NCBI GenBank assembly: GCA_949825045.1
Contig: OX463815.1
Span: 31,983,356 to 32,047,355 of the forward strand
DNA: 64,000 nucleotides
Direction: 5' to 3'
Source of the DNA: Argyresthia goedartella
Lineage: Eukaryota > Arthropoda > Insecta > Lepidoptera > Argyresthiidae
Positions 24,346-34,570 of this stretch are shown piece by piece (the first letter of the stretch is position 1; the number at the start of each line of letters is the position of its first letter). The notes beneath the pieces are model-generated. The model was given only the letters and a program-made list of their open reading frames with translations. It searched no databases and was not told the DNA's origin. The position numbers and the translations under genes are program-made.

Positions 24346-27198
24346 TCAAAATTCATCTAGAGAGTAGCAGCACTTTTCTAACAAAATCTGTTTTAATCTT
24401 ACTTTAAATACGTCAATAGATTGAATTGTTTTTAACTCAGTAGGCAACTTGTTAAAAAATTTAATTGCTTGATAATAAGCACAATGTGAAACTATATCTA
24501 ACTTAGGAACTATATCAAAAGTAAGGTCTTTCCTTCTAGTTCCTACTCTTATAATCCTCTGTTTATTTGTTTCACCATTTTGGTTTTTTACAAGTCTGGT
24601 AAGCACTCCCAAAATATATAGGCTCGGTACCGTCAAAATGTTGAGTTTCTTAAAACTTGGCATACATGATTCCCAAGGCGGAATACGCTCGATAATACGT
24701 ATAGCTCTCTTCTGCGCAACGAAGGCCTTCTTGAGATTTTGCTGATAACTGCCCCCCCACAGCGCTATACTGTATCTTAGTTTGGACTCTACCAAAGCAT
24801 AATAGACCATTTTCAGTTGATCGGTAGTAAGTTCATCTCTTAAACTTGATAAGGCGTAACATGCAGAACCGATGGAATCCGTAACTGACTCTAGCTCTGC
24901 CTTCCAATTTAAGTCGGCATCTATGGTGACACCTAAAAATTTGGTGGTCATGACCGACGAAATTTGCTGGCCCCCTATCGACACATTTATGCTATCATTT
25001 ACTCTAGTAGTGGTTCTAAATAGGATAAGGCTTGTTTTGTGTACATTCAGAGTCAAGTTATTAGCATTAAACCAATTCTTAAATTTAACTGTAGCACAAT
25101 CAACTCTATAACTAAGCTCAGACAAATTCGATCCAGAAATAATGGCATTAGTGTCATCCGCAAAGAGCACGAGCCGGAGACCATGTTCAACGTTCGACAT
25201 ATAAGAAATAAGATCATTTATGAAGATAATAAATAGAATAGGCCCTAATATAGATCCCTGCGGCACTCCCTGCAAAATCTTGACAAACTTAGATCTAATG
25301 CTCTTCTCAGTTGTGTCATCAACTACGCTTTTGATCTCCACAAACTGCCTCCTGTTTGACAAGTAAGATCTGAAAAGATTGTGGGCCTGGTTCCTAATGC
25401 CATAATGCTCAAGTTTTGCTAACAATATGTCATGATCAACCGTGTCAAATGCCGAACTTAAGTCCAAGAAGAGACCCGCTACCTTTTTTTTAAAGTTTAA
25501 CTCCCGCAGTAGATCCTCCACCAATGTGTTCATAGCCTCACTAGTACCGATTCCCTGCCGATATCCAAATTGACGACTGTTAATTATGTCTCTACAACTG
25601 AGGTGATCTACCAGCCTTGATTTCATAATTTTTTCGAATATTTTCGAAAGAACCGAGAGTAGGGAAATCGGTCTGTAGTTTTTTGAATCAGCTTTCTTTC
25701 CTTTTTTATGCACAGGTACTACTTTAGCAATCTTAAGCTGATCTGGAAAAATAGCACTATCCATACATAAATTATAGAAATAAGCTAAAGGTGCTGCTAG
25801 AATTAAAATGTACTCTTTAATTAGACTTATGGGTATCTCGTCAACACCACAAGATTTCTTATTGGCTATCTTCTCTACTAACTTTCTAATCTCAGCTGAG
25901 TTCGTGTGCGTCATTCTCATTTCATCGATTTCCCGGTTTGTGTTGCTCTTTAACAGATCCAACGCCATTTCAGGCTCTACCTTGTCGTGTACTATATGCT
26001 GACTGAAATTATTGCAAAAAATTTCTGCTATATCTTGAGGGTTAGTAATTAGATTTTGTCCCACTTTAAGTACAATTTTGTCCCTATTAGTTATGTCGTT
26101 TTTATTTCTACGTTTGTTGACAACCTGCCAGACAGCCTTTACCGAGTTTCTAGAACCCATTATCTCATGTTGAACAGATAGTGATTTTGCCTTTCGTATG
26201 ACTCTACGGTATATTCTATAATAATTACGTCTGTATGTGAAAAGAGATTCATCGTTGTGGTTAATATTTAAAGAACCCAATACACGCTTCATTAAGCTAG
26301 ACACCCTGGTGCCTTTGGTCACCCAATTTAATTTCTTGTTTCTTCTAAGATTAATTTTCCTGCGACTAATCTTGAAGCAGTCTTTGAAAATTCCATAAAA
26401 TCTAGAGATAAAACCATTTACTCCTAAGTTATACCAGTTGGTTGTGAGAGCTAAGTCTGCAAATTTCCCTTTAGATGTTTTATTGATAGCCCTTTTTTCT
26501 ACATAAACTACTGGTTCCCTACGCCTTGGTTGGCAAAACTTATCCTCTACCAATTTAGTCAAGATTCCCGCATGTCCATCTGAAAGACCATTGTGATCAA
26601 CCATTACCTTCTTTAAACTATCCTCCTGTATGTTTGTGAGAATATTATCAATGCAAGAATTTACTTCATTTCGAATAAAAGTGGTAGTATTCACAAGATG
26701 TCTAAAGTTGTAACATTTTAAAAGGTTAACAAATTCAGTCTTGTGATCTTGTGGTCTTGTGGTCTTAATATCATTTGCACTGATGTTTATGTTAAAGTCC
26801 CCGCAAATAACACATTTTTTATCAAAAAAATGCTGCATTAATAATTCAAGCTTATTAATAAATTTACTGTACTGTGTGCCATTTTGATAGATACAAAATA
26901 TACATATATTTGTGGCTAAATCTTTTATGCCACAAATTTCAAAACACTCATTCTCACTCAGTGATCGACAGTGAGACAAAACCTCCACATTCCTAGTATT
27001 TCTGCTCAAAATGAGAGAGCCTCCTCTTACTTTATTAGCTCCAGCAAAGTAACAATCTAACCTATAGTTTTGAAATTGTAGTACGGACAACGATTTTGCA
27101 TTCAAAAAATGTTCAACTATACAAACGAAGTCTTGCTTATCAGATAGCAATTCTAAGTACATTTCCAATTGATCTTTCTTGGTATTTATACCACACAC
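24346..27198 (-). CDS. LINE ORF2: endonuclease and reverse transcriptase
   Basis: The frame is open for 950 codons from the first candidate start and in fact continues upstream past 27270, overlapping the end of ORF1, so the real start is uncertain; the upstream part reads HHLNIFCQNVCG, typical of the start of the endonuclease domain. APE endonuclease: VEHF at about residue 30, GDFNIN at about 133, and SDGHAG at about 205, where the usual Ser-Asp-His motif has an inserted Gly. Reverse transcriptase: NYRPISLLSVLSKIFEK, FLDLSSAFDTVDHD, QGVPQGSILGP and the catalytic FADD at about residue 675. No RNase H domain is seen. The protein nicks target DNA and copies LINE RNA at the nick. It is intact at sequence level. 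Confidence 0.92.
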   Translation of the reverse strand: MCGINTKKDQLEMYLELLSDKQDFVCIVEHFLNAKSLSVLQFQNYRLDCYFAGANKVRGGSLILSRNTRNVEVLSHCRSLSENECFEICGIKDLATNICIFCIYQNGTQYSKFINKLELLMQHFFDKKCVICGDFNINISANDIKTTRPQDHKTEFVNLLKCYNFRHLVNTTTFIRNEVNSCIDNILTNIQEDSLKKVMVDHNGLSDGHAGILTKLVEDKFCQPRRREPVVYVEKRAINKTSKGKFADLALTTNWYNLGVNGFISRFYGIFKDCFKISRRKINLRRNKKLNWVTKGTRVSSLMKRVLGSLNINHNDESLFTYRRNYYRIYRRVIRKAKSLSVQHEIMGSRNSVKAVWQVVNKRRNKNDITNRDKIVLKVGQNLITNPQDIAEIFCNNFSQHIVHDKVEPEMALDLLKSNTNREIDEMRMTHTNSAEIRKLVEKIANKKSCGVDEIPISLIKEYILILAAPLAYFYNLCMDSAIFPDQLKIAKVVPVHKKGKKADSKNYRPISLLSVLSKIFEKIMKSRLVDHLSCRDIINSRQFGYRQGIGTSEAMNTLVEDLLRELNFKKKVAGLFLDLSSAFDTVDHDILLAKLEHYGIRNQAHNLFRSYLSNRRQFVEIKSVVDDTTEKSIRSKFVKILQGVPQGSILGPILFIIFINDLISYMSNVEHGLRLVLFADDTNAIISGSNLSELSYRVDCATVKFKNWFNANNLTLNVHKTSLILFRTTTRVNDSINVSIGGQQISSVMTTKFLGVTIDADLNWKAELESVTDSIGSACYALSSLRDELTTDQLKMVYYALVESKLRYSIALWGGSYQQNLKKAFVAQKRAIRIIERIPPWESCMPSFKKLNILTVPSLYILGVLTRLVKNQNGETNKQRIIRVGTRRKDLTFDIVPKLDIVSHCAYYQAIKFFNKLPTELKTIQSIDVFKVRLKQILLEKCCYSLDEF

Positions 27199-27275
27199 AT
27201 TTTGACAGAAAATATTTAGATGATGTGGCTTAACTAACGTCTCAACATCGTACGAAAATTCAATAGAAGCAATCG

Positions 27276-28705
27276 TCAGATCTTTTGTCGGTTCCTGCGA
27301 ACAATTTGAAAAAAATTGTTTTCATTTAAACGTTTGTCCGCACTTCCAATTCGTTTTATAATTCTAGATATGTCCTCAAAAATAGTCTTTATGCCATTCC
27401 TATTAATATAACCACCATTTTCGTGGAACATAGAGTATGAACACTTCAAGAACCTATTAGAATCAACCAAATATGCATAGTTACAAGTTAAATTATCAAG
27501 ATTCAAAAGATTATTAAATATTTCTACTCGAGCATTGTATATATTTGCATTGAATGCATATCTGTATGTAGGTGCACATAAAATAATATTAGTGTGTTGC
27601 ACCAATACTAATTTTTGTCTAATGTATGTTATTAGTTCAGTCAATTCACATGTACTCTTAAAGTCTCTATCACCTATAATTATGATACAGTGATCATTTT
27701 TCGTATATCCTTTCAGTTTCACCTCAATACTTCCCAACAACTCTTTCAGTCCTCCACCATTAAATTTATAGTGAATAATGTGTCCTGCTTCCAGAAACTC
27801 TTCCGCAATATCACGTTACGAGCTAGAGCTGCTTGATTCGTTTTTACTTCCTGGAATGTATATATTGCAATACATTTTTCCGTATAAATGTTCAAAATTT
27901 GTCTCTTCGTCATAATATAAAAGTATCTCTTTCTCTATGTATTCTTTTTCCCTGTTTAAAGACACGTGAGTTTCTTGTTGGTAATCAGTTTGACATGTTT
28001 TATCGCAGTATGCGATGTTCTTGTTGTTCTTTCTTAAATCCACTTTTTTATTTTTGCTGAATAATGATTTTGACTGTTTCTTTTTCTTGCAAGTAGAAGG
28101 TAGAGTTTGAGCAGGTGACGTGCATAAGGATTTCAAGCTGAGTATTATTTTATCTTTTTCCTCTATAGTTTTACGAAGGTTGTAAGTTTCTGACAATAGT
28201 CTCTCGATTTCCAGGTCTGCTCCTGCCAATTTTGATTGAAGATCCAATATAGTACTCTCCATTTCTTGATTTATCTCGTGTAGGTTGGAGCCGATATCTG
28301 GACAGCTCCTATTAATGTCATTTTCCGGGTCTAGTGTATCTCCATAATGTTCATCATCACTTTCTTCTTCGTCAGATGATAGAGACGAAAACTATTTTGA
28401 ACAGGAATATTCACTCTATATCCATGGCGCCGTCGTATAGTAACATTTCTAGAAGTATTTGGTGTCTCACATAAGGTTGTAATAGGCGGTGGTAAGGATG
28501 GATTATGTAAACATTTGTTTCCTGAATTGGGCCCCAATTGAAGTTTACAGTCAGGACATATCCACGATCTGTCATAATTATGAGCAGTCCTTTTATATTC
28601 TTCTGTCGGGATATCAAGACATATAGGGTGAAATCTTTTCTTACAGGAGCAACAAGAAATCCTCTCACATACGTTTGTTCTCTTATTGCACACCGAGCAG
28701 TTCAT
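27276..28705 (-). pseudogene. LINE ORF1 with PHD finger, broken twice
   Basis: The N-terminal segment 28331-28705 has a PHD-type C4-H-C3 zinc finger (CSVC, CCSC, FHPICL, WICPDC). A one-base shift near a TTTT run at about 28385 moves the frame; the continuation (acidic DEEESDDE, then a coiled coil beginning at ESTILDLQSKL) is read in 28262-27816. A single TAA at 27816-27818 after a run of Ser codons interrupts it, and the frame resumes directly to 27276 with an esterase-like region (IIIIGDRDF, then a long C-terminal helix-rich part). ORF1 proteins of LINEs bind the element RNA. The two lesions make this copy non-autonomous unless frameshift or readthrough occurs. Confidence 0.85.
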
Positions 28706-28740
28706 TTTTAACGCAATTTTTATTTTATTTCAGATATTAT

Positions 28741-29447
28741 CTACTTTATGTATGTATTTGTTACTATTCCATATTCATGTAGTGCCATCTATTGTCGAAC
28801 AAATTAACTATTGTACTGTGCTGCCATCTATTTATATTTAATTGAACTGTGTATACTGCTGCCCTCTATGTAATACTCGTAGAACTAGAGAGTAATTCAT
28901 AGATTTTCGTTCCTTGATATTGCTGTTCTCCGTAAGTGATTCCACTACTCTTCTATAGGTGGTACTGAATTAGATGTGCCGCTTATCTTGACCAGATGGA
29001 GTCACTTTTGCTAGCTTAGTCAGCTGTGTGTAATGGAATGATACGTTATCGACGGGTTTCAAAACATAACGACACCATGCACAATTTACAGCTTTTTGAC
29101 CATGAACTGTTGCTATTTTTGTAATCCGGGATTATAAAAAGTCAAGCACTCACACGTTGTCCTTTTTATGCCGATTGTTCCTCAATTGGTCCACACATTA
29201 ACACAATAACAGTTATACACAGTCTTGAATCAAAAAGTGTTGTAGAACAGACAGTATGATTTCGATCACACAAACACTTGTGGTAAACTATTAAACTGTA
29301 CCACACATAATAACACTTAGTTTGTATAGAATTATTCAATTGTTTATTTTTAAATCAAAGATTACTACGGAGCCAATATTTACGTGTAGGTGGCGCCACC
29401 GCCTCTATTCAATTCAAATTATTCAAATACCTACCTACCTAACAACA
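28741..29447. other. Noncoding DNA, possibly 5' UTR of the LINE
   Basis: Three spaced motifs of the form GTGCCATCTA/CTGCCATCTA/CTGCCCTCTA lie at about 28781, 28831 and 28869, which could be promoter repeats of the minus-strand LINE. Nothing else is recognised. Confidence 0.35.
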
Positions 29448-29499
29448 TAACATAGCGTCACGCCTTATCATAAGATAAAGACTTAAGAAGAAGAAGAAG

Positions 29500-30148
29500 A
29501 GAAGACCTCGTAAGACTCTAGTATAAACTAGAGTCTTATGAGGACAGACTTGACCATTTTAAAATTAACTCCTTATCAAAACGTTTTGAATACATAGATT
29601 TAGCATTTTTATATAAAATTCTAAATAATAAGATAAATTGCCCCCCCCCCCCCCCCCCCCCCTATTATCAAAATTTAGGTTTAAAGCTCCCAGCAGGTAC
29701 CCTCGACATCCGATTGTCCCACTACACACGCCTCTACGTCGAACGGTTCTTGCTGCCAACTCCGCTATTCCACGTCTCTGCAATCTGTTAAACAAATACA
29801 GCGATACCTTCGATGTTCACAACGACTCAATGAGCCAACTAAAATGCCTAATACTAACATGACTTTAATAAAAAATATGTACTTATATCATGTTTCAAAT
29901 AGTCAAAGCTCATTTAATTTAAGTCAGTACTTTAATTTACTCTTAATTATAATTTGTGTTTCATTATTATCTACTTGGGGTGGGATAAGGACCCAGTGTT
30001 TCACTTCATAGCGCACGTGGTGTTTACTTGTAATTGATTTATTTACTCAGCAACCCTTTATACTAGATTAATCAAATGTTATGTAACTAACTAGTGCATA
30101 AATTGTTAGTAGACCTAATTAAAATAAATAAATAAATAAATAAATAAT
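29500..30148 (+). pseudogene. 5'-truncated LINE ORF2 tail
   Basis: The plus frame from about 29550 reads YEDRLDHFKINSLSKRFEY, is interrupted by a 22-base C run (29641-29662), and resumes as PLHTPLRRTVLAANSAIPRL to a stop near 29860. This pattern is the C-terminal tail of Jockey/CR1-type reverse transcriptase proteins. A 3' UTR and an AATA repeat tail (30122-30148) follow. It is a dead 3' fragment of a different LINE from the one at 24108-28740, in opposite orientation. Confidence 0.75.
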
Positions 30149-30154
30149 TATTAT

Positions 30155-30480
30155 CCCATATATGGGGTGACACAGGAACAATTGTGCCCACTTTTAGCTA
30201 GTTATTCAATAATCCATTTGCGTGAGAGGGGGCTAGCCCATCGCCGCAGCTATCATCGCAAACGCCGCTAATCACAACATCTAAAATATTTAAGATCTAG
30301 TTTCGAATCCAAGATTGGATCAGACATGATATTATTTTCCTGTAACATAACATAACATAGCGTCACGCTTTTTCCCTACGGGGTGGCAGAGGCACACATG
30401 TGCCCACTTTTAGCCAGTTTATCGTTACTCCATTTTGCAAGACAAAAGGCTAGTTCATCGCCGCAGCAATGGGGTAATGA
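30155..30480 (-). mobile_element. Two SINE family C fragments
   Basis: Two successive minus-strand 3' parts of the family C SINE (best copy 59863-60135). Each contains the complement of the GGCACA...TGTGCC module and GCTAGCCCATCGCCGCAG or GCTAGTTCATCGCCGCAG. The second starts with AACATAACATAGCGTCACGC at about 30347. Confidence 0.75.
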
Positions 30481-30596
30481 AGATTTTCCATCACCATCAT
30501 ATTATATAAAGATTGTCTGAAGAAGAAATTAAATTACTAAAATTAGGAAAAATAGTTGTTGTTTTTTCAACCAGAAGCTAATTCAAGAAAAGCAGG

Positions 30597-30775
30597 CGCT
30601 GTACCCCACGGGCTATTCAGACGATAAATTGTCAATGTGACCTCTGAAAACCCCGTGTGGTACAACGCAGCGTCGCGCTGTAGCGCTCTGGCTTTTCAAG
30701 AGGTTCGAAATTCTGAAAAGCCCGTGGGGCACAACGCAGCCCAGTGTTTTACGCCACGGGCTTTTCAGAAGACGC
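30597..30775 (-). mobile_element. Foldback element G, copy 2 (inverted)
   Basis: It is a reverse-orientation relative of 22970-23168 with the same order of modules: TACCCCACGGGCTATTCAGA, CCGTGTGGTACAACGCAGCG, a GGCTTTTCAAG segment, CCCGTGGGGCACAACGC and CGGGCTTTTCAGAAG. Confidence 0.75.
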
Positions 30776-31365
30776 TTCCCGGTATCCGATTGAGCTAAAA
30801 TTTGTAATAATTATCTATGTTTGGGTGACAATGCAATATTATGATACCATCGAGCTAATCTGATGATGGAGCCGGATGGTGGTCACATTAACTCTAATCC
30901 TACCGAGATTAGAGTCACTGTGTTCAAAATCGTCTTGGTGAGTAGTTGATGGATTAGTGAGGGTATCGAGCTGATCTGATGACGGGACCTGAAGGTGGAT
31001 AGAGGAACTCTTCAACGGCTACTAGTAAACTCCTCGAGTTTAGACACGTTTGATTTGTTTTAACGTGACAAATACAGGCATGTTTTTTAGTTTTTTAAAC
31101 TACCTACTTAGTTTTTAAAGATAAAAGAAGTTATCAAAAGAGTCATTCAGTGATTATTCGTCACGCTGTTCACCGGTGTTTTTTTCGCATAAGATACGTG
31201 TCCGCGATAATTATCTGTGTGAATTTGGACTAGAAGATGGGAACTTGACCTATCAACACTAAATCTCTCGATATGTATAGAGTCGCTACTCTTTTAATAA
31301 TGGGAAATATTCAACTGCACATCAAAAATATTGATTTGCACAGCAAATATCAAAGCAAAATGCTG
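30776..31365. other. Noncoding DNA, nothing recognised
   Basis: There is a loose internal duplication around TACCGAGATTAGAGTCACTG and ATCGAGCTGATCTGATGACG (30850-31000), but no gene. Confidence 0.4.
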
Positions 31366-31468
31366 CGGTAGCTTAGATGAAGATTAAAGGGGGTGAGCGA
31401 AGCGATCTTTCCCCTTTATCTTTCTTGTTAGGTTGAACATGTAAGAACAACAAAAAATACTTAAGTAC
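31366..31468 (-). mobile_element. Foldback element F, core fragment
   Basis: It carries GCGGTAGCTTAGATGAAG, an AAAGGGGGTGAGCGAAGCG hairpin arm pairing with CTTTCCCCTTT, and TAGGTTGAACATGTAAGAAC: the complement of the core shared by 21927-22270 and 57386-57890. Confidence 0.7.
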
Positions 31469-31920
31469 ACATAAACTACTATTATCTACACACGTATTAT
31501 AAACCCTCTTTACTGCGTCCAAAAACCGTACGTTACGACCAGCATAATGTTAAACTACTTTGTAAAAACTCATTTCTTATTTGTATATTGAACATTATGA
31601 CCATAATGTGTAAATTTTCTACACATTATGACATTCAAATTTCGAACGCCGACGCCCGCCTACGTGCCGCCCCTACTTTGTCTGTGAAGTTGGTACTACA
31701 GAACAAGCTATACAACTCAATGCCACAATGCCGGTTGCCGGTGCATGCGGTTCCTGAACACATCAAAGAGAGCTGATATGTGTGTAAATAAACTAGTGTA
31801 CATAATTAGGCATTAAAACTCTCGAGTGATATTATTATGAAACTCGCCTTCGGCTCCATTTTCATAAACCCACTCTCGAGTTTTAATGCCCTCCATTATG
31901 CATCAGTCACATAAACTACT
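31465..31920 (+). mobile_element. Dispersed 450-bp element E, copy 2
   Basis: It starts TAAACTACTATTATCTACAC and ends in CACATAAACTACTATTATG-type sequence. A central region encodes a short frame (31588-31776) with SNADARLRAAPTLSVKLVL, conserved in other copies. The 3' part has a strong hairpin: ATTAAAACTCTCGAGTG pairs with CACTCTCGAGTTTTAAT, with an inner ATGAAACTCGCCTTCGG arm. Confidence 0.85.
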
Positions 31921-32385
31921 ATTATGTGACTGATACATAATGGAGGGCATTAAAACTCAAGAGTGCATCTATGAAACAAACCAAAGGCGAGTTTCATAAT
32001 AATATCACTCGGGAGTTTTAATGCCTAAATTATGTATAGTTACATACACTAATTTATCTACACACATATCATAAGCTCTCTTTGAAGTATTCGGGAACCG
32101 CATGTTCGACCGGCATTGTGGCATTGATCATTGCTCCTGCACTTGTTTAGCTTGTTCAGTAGCACCAACTTCACAGACAAACTAGGGGCGGCACGCTGGC
32201 GGGCGTCGGCGTTCGAAATTTGAATGCTATAATTTGTCGAAAATTTAAACATTATGGTCATAATCAATCAATATTCAGAAAACAAATCAGTTTTTACCAA
32301 GTAGTATAGTATTATGCTGGTCGTATCGTGCGGTTTTTGGACGCAGTAAAGAGGGTTTGTTATACATGTGTAGATAAAATATATA
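31921..32385 (-). mobile_element. Dispersed 450-bp element E, copy 3 (inverted)
   Basis: It is immediately tail-to-tail with the previous copy, so 31465-32385 forms a near-palindrome of about 0.9 kb. The short frame is read on the minus strand at 32058-32267 (SNADARQRAAPSLSVKLVL). The junction at 31905-31935 is itself palindromic (AGTCACATA then TATGTGACT). Confidence 0.85.
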
Positions 32386-32929
32386 TGATAGTGTTATAGG
32401 GGCCCTGTACGTTATTCCTTCATTTCATAAGGTTGTCTGCGCGCTAATGACCCCTCCGAATGAGAGCCATATTAAGTTTTAGTAATAGGGCTCTCACGAG
32501 GACTGGATTATTGTCTAACAGCTGGTAGCTTCAGTCTGTCTGGTAGAGTTAGTGTGACGGTAATGTTATCAAAATAAGTCAAGCTCTGCACGTGACTTGT
32601 TAAACTGCTCAAGTAGTCAGTAATGTGGATGCGAACCCCATGAATCTGAAAGTCCTTAGCTATCCCTATTTATAAGCAACATAACATAGCGTCACACCTT
32701 TTCCCATACGGCGTGGCAAAGGCATAATTGGGTCCACGTTAAGCAGGTATGTATGAAAACAATCAAAATCTAGGCAATTTGAGGTAACCTAACACATACA
32801 TAAACATTTACAAACGTACAATCAATCAATCAATTTCCTCTTCAACTTTTTGAATCCACGCTATCCAACCTTCCAACGAGACGGTTTTCAATGTCTTTCT
32901 TCCAGCAGGCCTCGCAAAACTCACGCATT
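32386..32929. other. Noncoding DNA with a SINE C fragment
   Basis: A minus-strand family C SINE fragment lies at 32685-32752 (AACATAACATAGCGTCACAC, then GGCGTGGCAAAGGC). Nothing else is supported. Confidence 0.55.
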
Positions 32930-33088
32930 TTCTATGCTCACAACTCCACAGCACAACACCGCGTCTTACGAGCACGGGTTTAGACTCCGGGCCATTCGGT
33001 GTGGAATGCACTCCCCTGCACCGTCAGGGACAGTCCTACTCTCAATATATTTAAAAGTCGCGTGAAGAAGCATTACCTCCCTCATTAG
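32930..33088 (+). pseudogene. LINE ORF2 C-terminal fragment
   Basis: One plus frame reads SVWNALPCTVRDSPTLNIF, then KSRVKKHYL and a stop near 33088. This matches the common C-terminal pattern of Jockey/CR1-type ORF2 proteins (WNSLP...FK...K.YL). The upstream part is in another frame, so the remnant is frameshifted. Confidence 0.6.
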
Positions 33089-33257
33089 AATTACAGGTAT
33101 GCGTGTAAGTATTTATTAGTACATATATATAATAGTAGTAGTAGAATATTATAAGTATTTAGTATATAATTATAGTAATCAAGCATATATTTTATTTCAT
33201 TTATTAATGTGTATGTAAGTAGTTTATTTCGTGATGATGATGAAATTATGAAATACA

Positions 33258-33700
33258 TTGTTTCTGGCCCCACACTACACGATGTCACACACATATAAAC
33301 ATCCAAGACCTGAGGTTTATAGGGTTCCGTACTTTAAAAGGAAAAAAGGGACCCTTATAGGATCACTTTGTTGTCCGTATGTCCGTATGTCACAGCCCTT
33401 TTTCTCAGGAACGCGTGCCGGTATTTAATTTAACAACCCTTGGAGCTATGAAAAATTCAAACTTTTAGGTCCACGTAATCAAAAAATACGGCCGTTTACA
33501 CCCCTAATTTGCTGAACTTGCTGAATATGCTTGATACTCGCAAGGGAATCAATACCTATAAGGTACTTCCGGTTGACCTGTGATCATAAAATTTGGAAAA
33601 CGCAAGGTGTTACAGCACACGTAAAGGGAAAAATCCGAAAACTGTAAATTTCTGTCTGCCCACCGCTCTGTCTGCCTATACAGTTACCCAACTTTTATAT
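33258..33700. mobile_element. SINE B fragment next to GGAC-type element fragment
   Basis: 33258-33316 is a minus-strand family B SINE piece (GGCCCCACACTACACGATGT). From 33318 the AGGGTTCCGTACTTTAAAAG and TTGTCCGTATGTCCGTATGT motifs mark the left part of the dispersed element seen at 4390-4812. Its right limit is unclear. Confidence 0.55.
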
Positions 33701-34089
33701 AAATATGTACTTAATTTATACTAGCTGCCCGTGGGCACGGCTTCGCATATGCGGGCTTCTCATAATTTACGACCAGAAAATTGGACGTCCATTTAAAGTA
33801 CCTAAGCATCATCATCATCATCAACTCAGTTCATGTCGATATAATTTTTGTTGGGCACGGGCTCTTCCAGATAGAATCCAAAACAGCTTCGCGTCCCAGT
33901 TCAGACAAATGGCCGCTTCAAACAGACAAATGAGGTTGAATTCAAAACATCCTCATTTAAAAGCAAGCAAACTTTTTTGGTCACGTGGTTTAGGCACAGA
34001 TATTCAATTATTCAGCCTACACGTAAGTAGACGGCCTATGATTAATTTGCAGTCTGATGATGGTTTAATTGGCTGAGGAGGAATAAGAA
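33701..34089. other. Noncoding DNA, nothing recognised
   Basis: A 123-codon plus frame (33705-34076) has no recognisable domain. A CATCAT microsatellite lies near 33807-33822. Confidence 0.4.
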
Positions 34090-34198
34090 TAAAATCCCGG
34101 TCTTGGATGTTTATGTGTGTGACGTCACTGTTTCTAGTTCCCACGACATCGACACAGGCTATCCTAATGTGGGGCCAGAAGCTAACTATGTGCTATAT
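34090..34198 (+). mobile_element. SINE family B body fragment
   Basis: It matches the family B body: GTGTGTGACGTCACTGTTTC, a TATCCTAATGTGGGGCCAGA segment and AACTATGTGC. Confidence 0.75.
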
Positions 34199-34349
34199 GC
34201 TGGGTGTAACAGAAAGGTGTAGTCATGTTTTAGGGGGGTGTTAGGGACATCATTCTGAACAACTTTCGCTATGAAACCAATTTGAACTCTGAGAGTGGAT
34301 TCCCGTGATGGACAAACTTATTCCACATATATACACATATAAAGGTACA

Positions 34350-34469
34350 AGTGTGTACGGATACCTTGGTGCGCGAGTCCGACTCGCACTTGACCTTTTT
34401 TTTTCACAGCCGGGAATCGAAACCCGGGCCCTCTCGCATGGTACAATCGCTGCGCCATATTTCCACAGG
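34350..34469. mobile_element. GGAC-type element end fused to SINE B head
   Basis: 34360-34396 carries GCGAGTCCGACTCGCACTTG, the terminal motif of the dispersed element at 4390-4812. 34405-34469 is the complement of a family B tRNA-like head, with GGGAATCGAAACCCGGGCC as the B-box region. Confidence 0.65.
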
Positions 34470-34570
34470 TAAAGGTACCTTAAGGCGCTTTCTAGTTTCG
34501 TTTCGTATTTTGATAACATTGGCATCCCGACCGGAGAGGAAGAAACAGGGCTTAGATTTTTTTAACTTTT

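Larger units (their letters stand above)
24108..28740 (-). mobile_element. Near full-length LINE (non-LTR retrotransposon)
   Basis: A minus-strand element. Its 3' end is the TTTA/ATTT tetramer tail at 24108-24133. ORF2 (24346-27198 and upstream) and a broken ORF1 (27276-28705) overlap slightly at their junction. ORF1 carries a PHD-type zinc finger, a coiled coil and an esterase-like domain, an architecture known from CR1-group LINEs; ORF2 carries an APE endonuclease and a reverse transcriptase. The 5' boundary near 28740 is approximate. Only two disabling changes are visible, both in ORF1, so the insertion is fairly young. Confidence 0.88.
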
